This document shows positions 1-6,233 of a stretch of 10,876 nucleotides of DNA, piece by piece; within the stretch, counting starts at the first letter, position 1; every line of letters starts with the position of its first letter. The DNA is from DATHBP01 sp035296085. Lineage in GTDB: Bacteria > Actinomycetota > Actinomycetes > Propionibacteriales > Nocardioidaceae. Under the pieces are notes generated by a model that saw only the letters and a list, made by a program, of their open reading frames with translations, was not told where the DNA came from and ran no database searches. The position numbers and the translations under genes were made by a program. The stretch covers positions 1-10,876 of the forward strand of contig DATHBP010000013.1 of the NCBI GenBank assembly GCA_035296085.1, written 5' to 3'.

Positions 1-1037
1 GCGAGGGGCACTCGAACCAGGCCGGTGCGGTCGGCCTCACCCCAGCAGATGCCATCTGGCGACTCGTCCCCGTCGGTGAAGCGCAGGTAGGACGTCGGCA
101 CGGTGTTGCCGAAGGCAGTGAGGGTCTTGGCCGCCGAAAGATAGCCGGCGATCAACCGCCGTCCGGTGTCGTTGATGCCCTCCTCTCCCATGATCGCGCT
201 GGCGCCGTCGCGGACTAGCCGGCTGTGGACGTGCAGTCCACTGCCTGCTCCGTCGCTGCTGACCGAGGGGGCAAAGGTCACCTCCAAGCCATGTGCGTAC
301 GCGACCTCACGCACTACCCACTTGGCCACGACTAGGGCGTCCGCGGCCTGCTCTAACGGTGCTGGCCAGAACTCGATCTCGTGCTGCACCAGCTGCCGTT
401 CGTCCTCGAGGATGTTTCCGACTTCCCCGTGGGCGTACTTCAGCTTGATGCCCATCGCGGACAGATGACCCAAGACCTGCTCGCGCACTTGCTGACCCTT
501 CGAGAACGGCGCCGACTCCTGATAACCGTGTTCCTCTTCCACCGGGTAGATCCGCTCGGCCTCGTCGACGAGGTAGTACTCGAGCTCTCCGAACGCCTCG
601 AGGACCATCCCCGTCTCCTGGGTGAGCACCTCGGCGGCCCGGCGGACGATCTGTTCGCGCGCGTACGGCAACGGCCTGCCGTCCTTGCTGTAGAAGGAGC
701 ACAACACGTCGAGGGATGGCCGCGCCCCGAACGGGTTCAAGAAGGCCGTGCGATGGCGCGGCACGATGTACACGTCGCTGGCGTCGGTGTCGGTGCCCGG
801 AAAAATGCTCGATCCGTCCACCCGCTCACCCTGCATGAGCACCTGGATGAGGTGCTCACGTGAATCGATCGGAAAAGCGACCGTCTTGAGACGTCCGTCG
901 CCCCCGACATAGCGCAGGTTGACCTGACGCAGCTCCAGTTGCTCCACGGCCAGGACGAGATCGCCGCACGTGAAGTCAGCTGCCGGTTTCTTGAGCAGCC
1001 GCACGAACGGGTGGGGCTCGAACGTGTCTGTGGGCAT
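1..1037 (-). CDS. glutamine synthetase-family protein, 5' part (3' end beyond window)
   Basis: Glutamine synthetase-family enzymes ligate ammonia or an amine to the gamma-carboxyl of glutamate using ATP, in the cytoplasm. 345 residues are visible, and the reading frame is open to base 1. The beta-grasp N-terminal domain ends with VDGSSIF (residues 73-79), the family's [FY]DGSS signature. The catalytic domain shows GELEYYL (150-156, metal-binding glutamates), HGEVGN (203-208, counterpart of the HHEVG motif), QHEIEF (218-223), GSGLHVHS (265-272, catalytic His region) and TAFGNTVPTSY (308-318). The ATP-side and C-terminal motifs lie outside the window. The start is the ATG at 1037, without a strong Shine-Dalgarno sequence; an in-frame GTG lies eight codons upstream. 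Whether it is a true GlnA or a paralog using another amine (GlnA2/3/4-like or gamma-glutamylpolyamine synthetase) cannot be decided. The family is clear, the exact substrate is not. Confidence 0.88.
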   Translation of the reverse strand, partial: MPTDTFEPHPFVRLLKKPAADFTCGDLVLAVEQLELRQVNLRYVGGDGRLKTVAFPIDSREHLIQVLMQGERVDGSSIFPGTDTDASDVYIVPRHRTAFLNPFGARPSLDVLCSFYSKDGRPLPYAREQIVRRAAEVLTQETGMVLEAFGELEYYLVDEAERIYPVEEEHGYQESAPFSKGQQVREQVLGHLSAMGIKLKYAHGEVGNILEDERQLVQHEIEFWPAPLEQAADALVVAKWVVREVAYAHGLEVTFAPSVSSDGAGSGLHVHSRLVRDGASAIMGEEGINDTGRRLIAGYLSAAKTLTAFGNTVPTSYLRFTDGDESPDGICWGEADRTGLVRVPL

Positions 1038-1196
1038 GCCCCGTTCTATCAGTGATCCCACCGCGGGACGGCATGAAGCCCGCGACCTCGGGGTCATGAG
1101 TGCCGTACGACCCCACCAACGCGCTCACTCGGTACGTTCTCCCCCTCCCGCCGCGCGGCCGCGGCTGCTTTGGCGGCCCGCAGACCCGGGTTCTCC
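1038..1196. other. intergenic region with a short hairpin
   Basis: This is the 159-base gap between the DUF427 gene and the glutamine synthetase-family gene, both on the minus strand. It holds a 6-bp inverted repeat, CGCGGG at 1062-1067 and CCCGCG at 1079-1084, with an 11-base loop, about 25 bases upstream of the glutamine synthetase ATG. It could be a weak terminator for the DUF427 transcript or part of the glutamine synthetase leader. I recognise no clear -10/-35 pair. Confidence 0.3.
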
Positions 1197-1964
1197 TCAC
1201 CCGAAGAAGTGTGTGATGGGGCGCTCGAGTAGTTCGCCGTCCCGGACGTGGTCGATCCTTTCGTTGTAGAAGGCGACCATGCCGGTTACGGGCAGGAGCT
1301 CACGGGTCGGAAAATCGTAGGACCATGCCAGGTCCGGTTGCGTACTACCGCCGACTTGGACCGACCAATATGCGCTGGTTGTGCCCTTGTAGGGGCACTC
1401 TGTGACCGTGTCAGTTGGCAGGAGGTACTCGAAGTTCACGTGAGTGCGGGGCAGGTAGTAGCGGGTGGGCAGGCCGGTCTCGAACACCAGCACCGGAGAC
1501 GGGGAGTCGGCGAGGACGACGCCGCCCAGCTGCACCCGGATCGAGCGGCTCGAGCGGACGGCGTCCACCCGCGTGTAGGGGTTGCGCGGGTGGACGAAAA
1601 TCTGCTCGTCCTCCTCGTACCAGGCATCTAAGGCACTCCAGTCGAACCGCACGGTGTGAGCCAGCCCTTCCTGGGCGTCCGCACGGTAGACGCGAGCCGC
1701 ACCAGGACGGTAGGTCGCTGCGGCCTTGAGGCCGTGGCTGTGCGCTGTACCTCGAGTGAGGTGTTGCGAGTGCTGTTCGTCGATGAGCACCGCGGGGTCC
1801 ACGTCTGCCAGGGGGATGTAGTACTGCGGGTAGTTCGGCCATTCCCACACGTACGACGCACGAGTGGTGTCGAAGACCGTCGCACCAGCAAAGACGCCGC
1901 GCACGCGACGCGGGGCTGGCTCGACGTGATTGGTCGGAACGATCGCTTGCGGGTAATCGCGCAT
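1197..1964 (-). CDS. DUF427 (tandem-domain) protein
   Basis: This 255-residue cytoplasmic protein has two DUF427 repeats. The first spans roughly residues 15-100 and includes VFDTTRASYVWEWP and YYIPLADV. The second spans roughly 145-245 and includes TRYYLPRTHVNFEYL, TECPYKGTTSAYWSV, DLAWSYDFP and GMVAFYNE. The CPYKG and W-Y-P-(x)n-G-x-x-A-F-Y pattern is the family hallmark. Function is unknown; DUF427 proteins are small beta-rich proteins common in actinobacteria, and no catalytic role is asserted here. The start was chosen at the ATG at 1964 because GGAGGT lies three bases upstream; the frame stays open to 2312 but would overlap the ZIP gene. It lies 119 bases downstream of that transporter on the same strand, so co-transcription is possible. 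Confidence 0.9.
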   Translation of the reverse strand: MRDYPQAIVPTNHVEPAPRRVRGVFAGATVFDTTRASYVWEWPNYPQYYIPLADVDPAVLIDEQHSQHLTRGTAHSHGLKAAATYRPGAARVYRADAQEGLAHTVRFDWSALDAWYEEDEQIFVHPRNPYTRVDAVRSSRSIRVQLGGVVLADSPSPVLVFETGLPTRYYLPRTHVNFEYLLPTDTVTECPYKGTTSAYWSVQVGGSTQPDLAWSYDFPTRELLPVTGMVAFYNERIDHVRDGELLERPITHFFG

Positions 1965-1976
1965 TAGACCTCCGGT
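1965..1976 (-). promoter_or_regulatory. Shine-Dalgarno site that fixes the DUF427 start
   Basis: On the minus strand the bases before the ATG at 1964 read CACCGGAGGTCTA. GGAGGT is a near-perfect anti-16S match three bases from the start codon. It decides against the longer open frame reaching back to 2312. Confidence 0.75.
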
Positions 1977-2083
1977 GGGGAGGGCGGGGTCTTGCCGCCT
2001 ATCGGACATTCGGCAGCGGTCGGCACCGCGCTCGAACGCACTACCCTCGTACGGCGATGATAGGTAGGGGTGGTTGGCTGCCC

Positions 2084-2788
2084 TCACCCGATGGAGCCCA
2101 AAGTGAAGGCCACGAGGAAACCGGCGACCGTCGCCACGGTGACCCACGGCCCGCCGTCCTGGTAGGCCCTGGGAAACAGGGTATTGGCGACTGAAGCAAG
2201 CACCGCGCCGCCCGCGAAGGCCAAGATCACTGACAAGACACCCTCGTCCAGGTTCTGCAGGAGGGATGAGCCGGCGATGATGGCGATCGCCAGGACGATG
2301 GCGGCGAAGCACCAGGTCCCCAGCGCAAACCTCACCGACCGGCCGTTGTCACACATGGCGCGTGCGCCGACAAGAGCCTCAGGGAAGTTCGAGAAGACGA
2401 TTGCCGCGAGGAGCGCGAGCGAACCGGCGCCAGCCGCAAGAGTCGTCCCCAGCGCCACGTTCTCCGGGATCCCGTCCAAGACCACACCAGCCAGCAGAGC
2501 GACGCCCACGCCGCTGCCCCCGGAAGCTCTTCGACGCCGTTCCAGCAGGACGTCGATGACGATGAAGGTGCCAGCACCGCCGGCGAATCCGACACTGGAC
2601 AGCACATGTCCACCCTTGGCGAACGACTCCTCGAACAGCTCGAAGGCCAGCGCAGCCGTCAGCGCCCCAGCAGCGAAGGCGAGAAGGGCCGCGAGCAGCC
2701 GCTTCTCAGGCATCCACCGCATGCCGATGAACGCGCCGGCTATCAGAGCGCCCGACGTGACGAGGGCGAACAGGACCGTCTGGCTCAC
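2084..2788 (-). CDS. ZIP-family divalent metal transporter
   Basis: This 234-residue integral membrane protein is very hydrophobic, with about eight predicted helices. ZIP transporters bring zinc or other divalent metals into the cytoplasm. The metal-site helices are visible: helix 4 carries LDGIPENVALG (about residues 104-114, the D-G-x-x-E-N-x-x-x-G form of the ZIP signature), and helix 5 carries FSNFPEALVGA (about 132-142, counterpart of HNxPEG). The usual helix 5 histidine is replaced by Ser in SNFPEA, so metal preference may differ from classical zinc importers. There is no long His-rich loop between helices 3 and 4, only a short basic stretch ERRRR. The start is a GTG at 2788 with GGAGG five bases upstream. 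It lies between mycothione reductase and DUF427 on the same strand. A ZIP-like permease of another specificity remains possible. Confidence 0.88.
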   Translation of the reverse strand: MSQTVLFALVTSGALIAGAFIGMRWMPEKRLLAALLAFAAGALTAALAFELFEESFAKGGHVLSSVGFAGGAGTFIVIDVLLERRRRASGGSGVGVALLAGVVLDGIPENVALGTTLAAGAGSLALLAAIVFSNFPEALVGARAMCDNGRSVRFALGTWCFAAIVLAIAIIAGSSLLQNLDEGVLSVILAFAGGAVLASVANTLFPRAYQDGGPWVTVATVAGFLVAFTLGSIG

Positions 2789-2858
2789 TGACGCCTCCGC
2801 TGCATCCCTCGGTCGGCGGGGACGCGGGTAGGCGCTGCTATGGGCAGGCGCGTTTTCG

Positions 2859-4301
2859 TCATGGTGTCGACGGAGTCAGGTTGAACTCGCCGCTCAGCCC
2901 CTCGTCGCCTCGTTGCGTAGCGCCATCGTCGTCGAGCCCTTGCGAGGCGAGCTCCAGGAGCGCCTGCTCGAGCACCTCTGGCAGCGCGGGGTGCACGTAG
3001 AGGACGTCGTGGGCGAGCTGGTCAACGGTTTGCCCCAGCATCATCGCCTGCACCAGTGGCTGGAGGAGAGTCGCCGCCTGCGGTCCGATGATGTGCACGC
3101 CGAGAAGCGTTCGAAGCTGCGGGTCAGCCAGGAGTTTGACAAAGCCCGTCGTGTCCTCGAGCGCCCATCCGTATGCGACGTCGGCGTACGCCCGTACGGC
3201 CACGATGTGCTCGACGTTGCGGCGCCGCGCCTCTTGCTCGGTGAGTCCTGCGCTCGCGATCTGGGGGGCGGTGAACACCGCATGGGGAATCAAGTCCTGG
3301 CTCAGGCGGCGGGGAGTGTCTGCGTGCGTCAGGTTGTGGCGCACGACCCGCATCTCCGCATTCGCCATGTGCTTGAGCTGGAAGTGATTCGCAGCGTCAC
3401 CGAGCGCCCATACGCCGGGGACCGACGTACGGCACTCCTCATCGACCGCGAGGTGCCCGTCCTCGTCGACCTGGAGGCCGCCGGCGGCCACGTCCACAAG
3501 ATCGGTGTTCGGGCGGCGCCCGGTAGCCACGAGCAGTGTCGCTGCCTCGAGCACGTCCACCTGCCCGTCCCGCTGGACGGTCACCGCTACGCCGCGCTTG
3601 TTGGGTCGGACGGAAATCACCGTGCTGTCCAGGAGCACCCGCAGGCGGTCACCTGCGACTTCGGTGAACCGAGCGGACACCGCTTCATCCTCCGCGGGAA
3701 GAAGCCGCGGGCCGCGTTGCACAACGGTTACGTCGCTGCCCAACGCGTCGAACACGTGCCCCAGCTCAGCGGCGATGTATCCGCCACCTATTACGAGCAA
3801 CGACTTAGGGATTTCCTCGATGCGCATGATGGTGTCGGACGTGTGAAAGGTGACGGCTTCAAGGCCTGGAATCGGCGGTACGACGGGCCGCGACCCGACG
3901 GCCAGCACTATCCGGTCTGCGGTCAGGCGTTCTTCGGCCACCTGGACGACTCGGGGGGCGACGAAGCGTGCGGGCTCGGTGAAGACGTCGATCCCCTGGC
4001 TGCGCCGGAAGTCGACGGCACGGCCGTGGAGAGGGTCGATGCGACCGAAGACGCGGGCGCGGATGGCTAACCAGTCCACCCGGTCGAGGGTGGCGTGCAC
4101 GCCCAGACGCTTGCCCTCCACAACCGCCCGAGCGGCATCAGCGGCGACGACGAGCATCTTTGATGGAATGCATCCGCGATTCAGGCAGGTTCCGCCGAAG
4201 CGGTCCGGCTCGATGACAGCCGTGCGCAGGTGCTCCAGCTCGTCGCCCGGCAGCATGTTGCCACTGCCCGCCCCCATCACGATCAAGTCGTACGTGCGCA
4301 C
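2859..4301 (-). CDS. mtr: mycothione reductase (FAD, NAD(P)H-dependent)
   Basis: The enzyme reduces mycothiol disulfide back to mycothiol with NAD(P)H, maintaining the actinobacterial thiol buffer in the cytoplasm. 480 residues. The N-terminus shows the FAD-binding GAGSGNML (10-17), whose asparagine and GSGN form are typical of mycothione reductases. The redox-active pair follows as GGTCLNRGCIPSKM (Cys39, Cys44). A second dinucleotide fold is seen in VIGGGYIAAELG, then the FAD motif VWALGDAANH, then the dimer-interface motif HPALPEVLE with the His437/Glu442 catalytic dyad. The first residue is placed at the GTG at 4301, which aligns with the usual family N-terminus; the frame is open to 4451 but that extension looks non-coding. 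No good Shine-Dalgarno precedes it. A tail of roughly 30 hydrophilic residues extends beyond the usual C-terminus. A dihydrolipoamide dehydrogenase is less likely because of the GSGN and HPALPE motifs. Confidence 0.9.
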   Translation of the reverse strand: MRTYDLIVMGAGSGNMLPGDELEHLRTAVIEPDRFGGTCLNRGCIPSKMLVVAADAARAVVEGKRLGVHATLDRVDWLAIRARVFGRIDPLHGRAVDFRRSQGIDVFTEPARFVAPRVVQVAEERLTADRIVLAVGSRPVVPPIPGLEAVTFHTSDTIMRIEEIPKSLLVIGGGYIAAELGHVFDALGSDVTVVQRGPRLLPAEDEAVSARFTEVAGDRLRVLLDSTVISVRPNKRGVAVTVQRDGQVDVLEAATLLVATGRRPNTDLVDVAAGGLQVDEDGHLAVDEECRTSVPGVWALGDAANHFQLKHMANAEMRVVRHNLTHADTPRRLSQDLIPHAVFTAPQIASAGLTEQEARRRNVEHIVAVRAYADVAYGWALEDTTGFVKLLADPQLRTLLGVHIIGPQAATLLQPLVQAMMLGQTVDQLAHDVLYVHPALPEVLEQALLELASQGLDDDGATQRGDEGLSGEFNLTPSTP

Positions 4302-4392
4302 GTCTCGACCAGTCCTGGGTCGGCGAGCAGCTTCACCGATTGAACAATCTGGCCGCTGCCCGCGCGTTGCTGCCTCGTCGCGGTCCGGTTGA

Positions 4393-4436
4393 TGTGTGCC
4401 GGAGCCCGAGCGCCTGCATCCCGGCTCCGGCGCACA
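4393..4436. repeat. 14-bp inverted repeat upstream of mycothione reductase
   Basis: The left arm TGTGTGCCGGAGCC (4393-4406) pairs with the right arm GGCTCCGGCGCACA (4423-4436). There are 13 Watson-Crick pairs and one T/G mismatch that would be a wobble pair in plus-strand RNA. The 16-base loop is 4407-4422. No T-run follows on either strand. It sits about 92 bases upstream of the GTG of mycothione reductase, so it could be a terminator without a T-tract, an mRNA leader structure or a protein binding site. The pairing is read directly; the role is not known. Confidence 0.65.
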
Positions 4437-4490
4437 ACTCGACAGACGCAAAGGACAACTCTGCTGAGTCTCTCTCGCTAGGACCGACGG

Positions 4491-4503
4491 CTAGCCGGGC
4501 TAG
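4491..4503. repeat. 13-bp palindrome CTAGCC-G-GGCTAG
   Basis: A perfect inverted repeat with 6-base arms around a single central G. A half-related copy, GCTAGG, lies at 4477-4482, and the same hexamer recurs at 4499-4504. The length and symmetry resemble a repressor operator, about 190 bases upstream of mycothione reductase. No regulator gene is in the window. Confidence 0.35.
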
Positions 4504-4553
4504 GCAGGATGACATCACACGGGAACGAAAAGGCGACGACACCACGCTTGTTA

Positions 4554-4636
4554 GGGGGGGCAGGATCTGAACCCGGCGACCTCCGGACGCCGTCAGGAGC
4601 ATCGCGAGCGCTACCGTCTCCGGCCGGAAGCTACCG
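4554..4636 (-). other. possible degenerate tRNA (tRNA-like remnant)
   Basis: Read on the minus strand, the segment contains GGAGGTCGCCGGGTTCAGAT, followed by CCTGCC and a C-run. This resembles the variable loop, T-stem, T-loop (TTCAGAT for TTCRAnY) and acceptor 3' side of an actinobacterial tRNA. Upstream of it, GGTAGC and TAGC resemble D-arm sequence. The whole does not fold properly: the 5' acceptor strand does not pair with the C-run, the anticodon arm has the wrong length (a GATGC/GCGTC stem with an 8-base loop), and the T-stem has a mismatch. It is therefore either a decayed tRNA, perhaps the scar of an integration site, or chance similarity. Confidence 0.25.
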
Positions 4637-4813
4637 CTTCACTCGGTGTGGTGAGGGATTCGCCCCCGCTTCCACTTCACAGGATACCGATCCAGCACCG
4701 AGTGGGACGGACCCAATCTGGACCCGTAGATGGACAACGCTTGAATTTGACTGGCTGACTCTGCAGCTAGGCCGTCGCGGGGAAACGCCTTGGGTCCTCA
4801 GTCATCCGCGTAA

Positions 4814-4830
4814 CCCCTTCTCGCAAGGGG
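4814..4830. repeat. small perfect hairpin
   Basis: CCCCTT (4814-4819) and AAGGGG (4825-4830) form a 6-bp stem with a 5-base CTCGC loop. It ends 36 bases before the ATG of the proline-rich small ORF. No T-tract follows. It could sit in the 5' leader of that ORF or be incidental. Confidence 0.35.
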
Positions 4831-4866
4831 ATCGGCAGTCGGCACGACGGCTGGTTCAATTGGGAG

Positions 4867-5037
4867 ATGGTCACGCCCATCCCGGAGCCGGAACCGATCA
4901 TCGACCCGAATGAGCCGGCGCCCGACGATCCCGCTGAGCTGCTTCCCGACGCACCGGAGCCCCTTCCTCCCGCGCCAATCGAATCGACACCTGATGATCC
5001 CGGCGGCGACCCTGGCGGCGTGCCCGAGCCCGTTTGA
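4867..5037 (+). CDS. small proline- and acid-rich hypothetical protein
   Basis: This 56-residue open frame runs from ATG (4867) to TGA (5037). By direct count it has 19 prolines and 14 Asp/Glu but no Lys, Arg, His or Cys, so it would be strongly acidic and disordered. It begins MVTPIPEPEPIIDP and ends GGDPGGVPEPV, with repeated PEP, PDDP and DPGG units. There is no signal peptide or membrane segment. The codons use G/C at third positions heavily, and the biased composition looks selected rather than random. Against it, GGGAG directly abuts the ATG, too close for a good Shine-Dalgarno. The frame is open upstream to a TAG at 4768 but offers no alternative start codon, so it may be the tail of a broken larger gene. 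I do not recognise a family. Confidence 0.45.
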   Translation: MVTPIPEPEPIIDPNEPAPDDPAELLPDAPEPLPPAPIESTPDDPGGDPGGVPEPV

Positions 5038-5190
5038 TCCGCGCAGCGGGAATCAACCCTGGGTTCGACGCGCCCGCTGCCTATCGGGACAGCGCACTGC
5101 AGAACGTTGCTCGCCGCTCGGCGGGACCACCCCGGGGGTACCCTCTCTTGGTGCCTCACCAGCAAAGGGACCGGCCAGCAGACGATCTTG

Positions 5191-6177
5191 GTGTCCGTGC
5201 TCGAACGTGAAAAGTCGAGCTCGCCGGGACGCTCGCTGCCGAGTGCACAAGAGCTTGCCGAATACCGGCTGAGTGCCCAGCATCCGCTCACGCGGCAATG
5301 GGTAGCTGACGATGTCCGGCTTGAGTTGCTGGCCGCGGAATGTGCGGACGACCTGCTGTTGGCCACTGACCAACAGATCGCAGCTTCTCGCGCCGAGCGG
5401 TTCGCGCCCGGTCAGCCGGCGCAGCTCTTGATGAACCGCTGGCTCGACATCGGTGACGGCTTGTCCGCGATGCTGAGCATGCGGTACGAGGGCCTCGACG
5501 TGACACTGCCGTTCGTGGACGCGAGCCTCACCAGCCGACCGGTCGAGACTGATGACTTGGTTCGCCTCCGGGACGCCGCGATGGAGACATATGGCTCGCT
5601 CGCTCCGCGGTACCTCCGACTATGGGATCCACGGCCGGACGGCGCGATTAGCGGAACAGTGGCCGATCGGCGGAATCTGGCTGCACCCCTCCCCGAGCTG
5701 CGAGCAGGGCCGAACCCGCCCCCGCAGCTGCGGCTGCAGGCGGCCCAGATGGCGACGCGGTACGAGGAGCTCGTCGCCGCGTACGCCGCGGTCGATGGAC
5801 AGCACGCGCACCATCCCCGAGAGGCCAAGGTGCAGCCACGCGAAGATATGGAGGAATCCGCCGCGGCCGGAACCCTGTTCGACGTGCTGCTCGAAGGCGA
5901 GTGGGCCGGTTATGTCGGAGCCGTGCCCGAAGGCGACACCCTCGGCATGCCAGCGTGGGTGGTGCAGGAGCTGGCGCTAGCGCCGAACGCGCGTGGTCAA
6001 GGACTCGGTCGCTACCTTTCCGGGATGCTGGCCCGCGAGCTGTCTGACGAACGGCCCCTGCTCATCGGGACCATCCATGCGGACAACCGCGGCGCGCATT
6101 CGGCGGCATTGGCCGCCGGCCGACACGATGTCGGTGGCTGGGTGCAGATTCCGCTGCCAGCCGCCAGCGTGAGCTGA
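5191..6177 (+). CDS. GNAT-type acetyltransferase with an unrecognised N-terminal region
   Basis: 328 residues from the GTG at 5191. The C-terminal ~100 residues are a GNAT fold: FDVLLEGEWAGYVGAVPEGD, then the core ELALAPNARGQGLGRYL with the acetyl-CoA pyrophosphate-binding motif RGQGLG (about 268-273), then IHADNRGAHSAALAAGR. GNAT enzymes transfer an acyl group from CoA to an amine; the substrate cannot be told from sequence. The N-terminal ~200 residues are hydrophilic and helical-looking (for example QVWADDV-like and DGLSAMLSM segments), without a domain I recognise. The start is uncertain: in-frame TTG at 5107, TTG at 5188 and GTG at 5197 are alternatives, and none has a good Shine-Dalgarno. 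The N-terminal stretch before 5191 looks non-coding. The UbiA-family gene begins 56 bases downstream on the same strand, so they may be co-transcribed. Confidence 0.75.
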   Translation: MSVLEREKSSSPGRSLPSAQELAEYRLSAQHPLTRQWVADDVRLELLAAECADDLLLATDQQIAASRAERFAPGQPAQLLMNRWLDIGDGLSAMLSMRYEGLDVTLPFVDASLTSRPVETDDLVRLRDAAMETYGSLAPRYLRLWDPRPDGAISGTVADRRNLAAPLPELRAGPNPPPQLRLQAAQMATRYEELVAAYAAVDGQHAHHPREAKVQPREDMEESAAAGTLFDVLLEGEWAGYVGAVPEGDTLGMPAWVVQELALAPNARGQGLGRYLSGMLARELSDERPLLIGTIHADNRGAHSAALAAGRHDVGGWVQIPLPAASVS

Positions 6178-6233
6178 CGGCGGCCCGACCACTGGGCTGA
6201 TCCTCCATCGCCGCCTGGTAGGAGTCATGGCAT

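Larger units (their letters stand above)
4302..4866. other. gene-poor leader and intergenic region with several repeats
   Basis: No convincing protein-coding gene is seen in these 565 bases on either strand; the open frames lack family resemblance and good ribosome binding sites. The region contains a 14-bp inverted repeat (4393-4436), a 13-bp palindrome (4491-4503), a tRNA-like remnant (4554-4636) and a small hairpin (4814-4830). Part must serve as the upstream region of mycothione reductase, but no confident -10/-35 pair is recognised. Confidence 0.5.

Noticed and set aside
2913..4070. Long plus-strand open frame of about 385 codons
   Set aside because: It is antisense to mycothione reductase, whose motifs are unmistakable; GC-rich coding DNA commonly gives such open shadow frames.
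4521..4555. Possible SigR-like promoter (GGGAAC ... GTTAG) on the plus strand
   Set aside because: The spacing is about 23 bases, too long for the usual 16-18, and it points away from mycothione reductase.
4747..4775. TTGACT as a -35 element ahead of the small plus-strand ORF
   Set aside because: No acceptable -10 hexamer lies 16-18 bases downstream.
4767..5366. Minus-strand open frame of about 199 codons, Ser/Gly-rich
   Set aside because: Its Gly/Ser richness is the antisense image of the proline/acid-rich plus-strand frame; no ribosome binding site or family motif.
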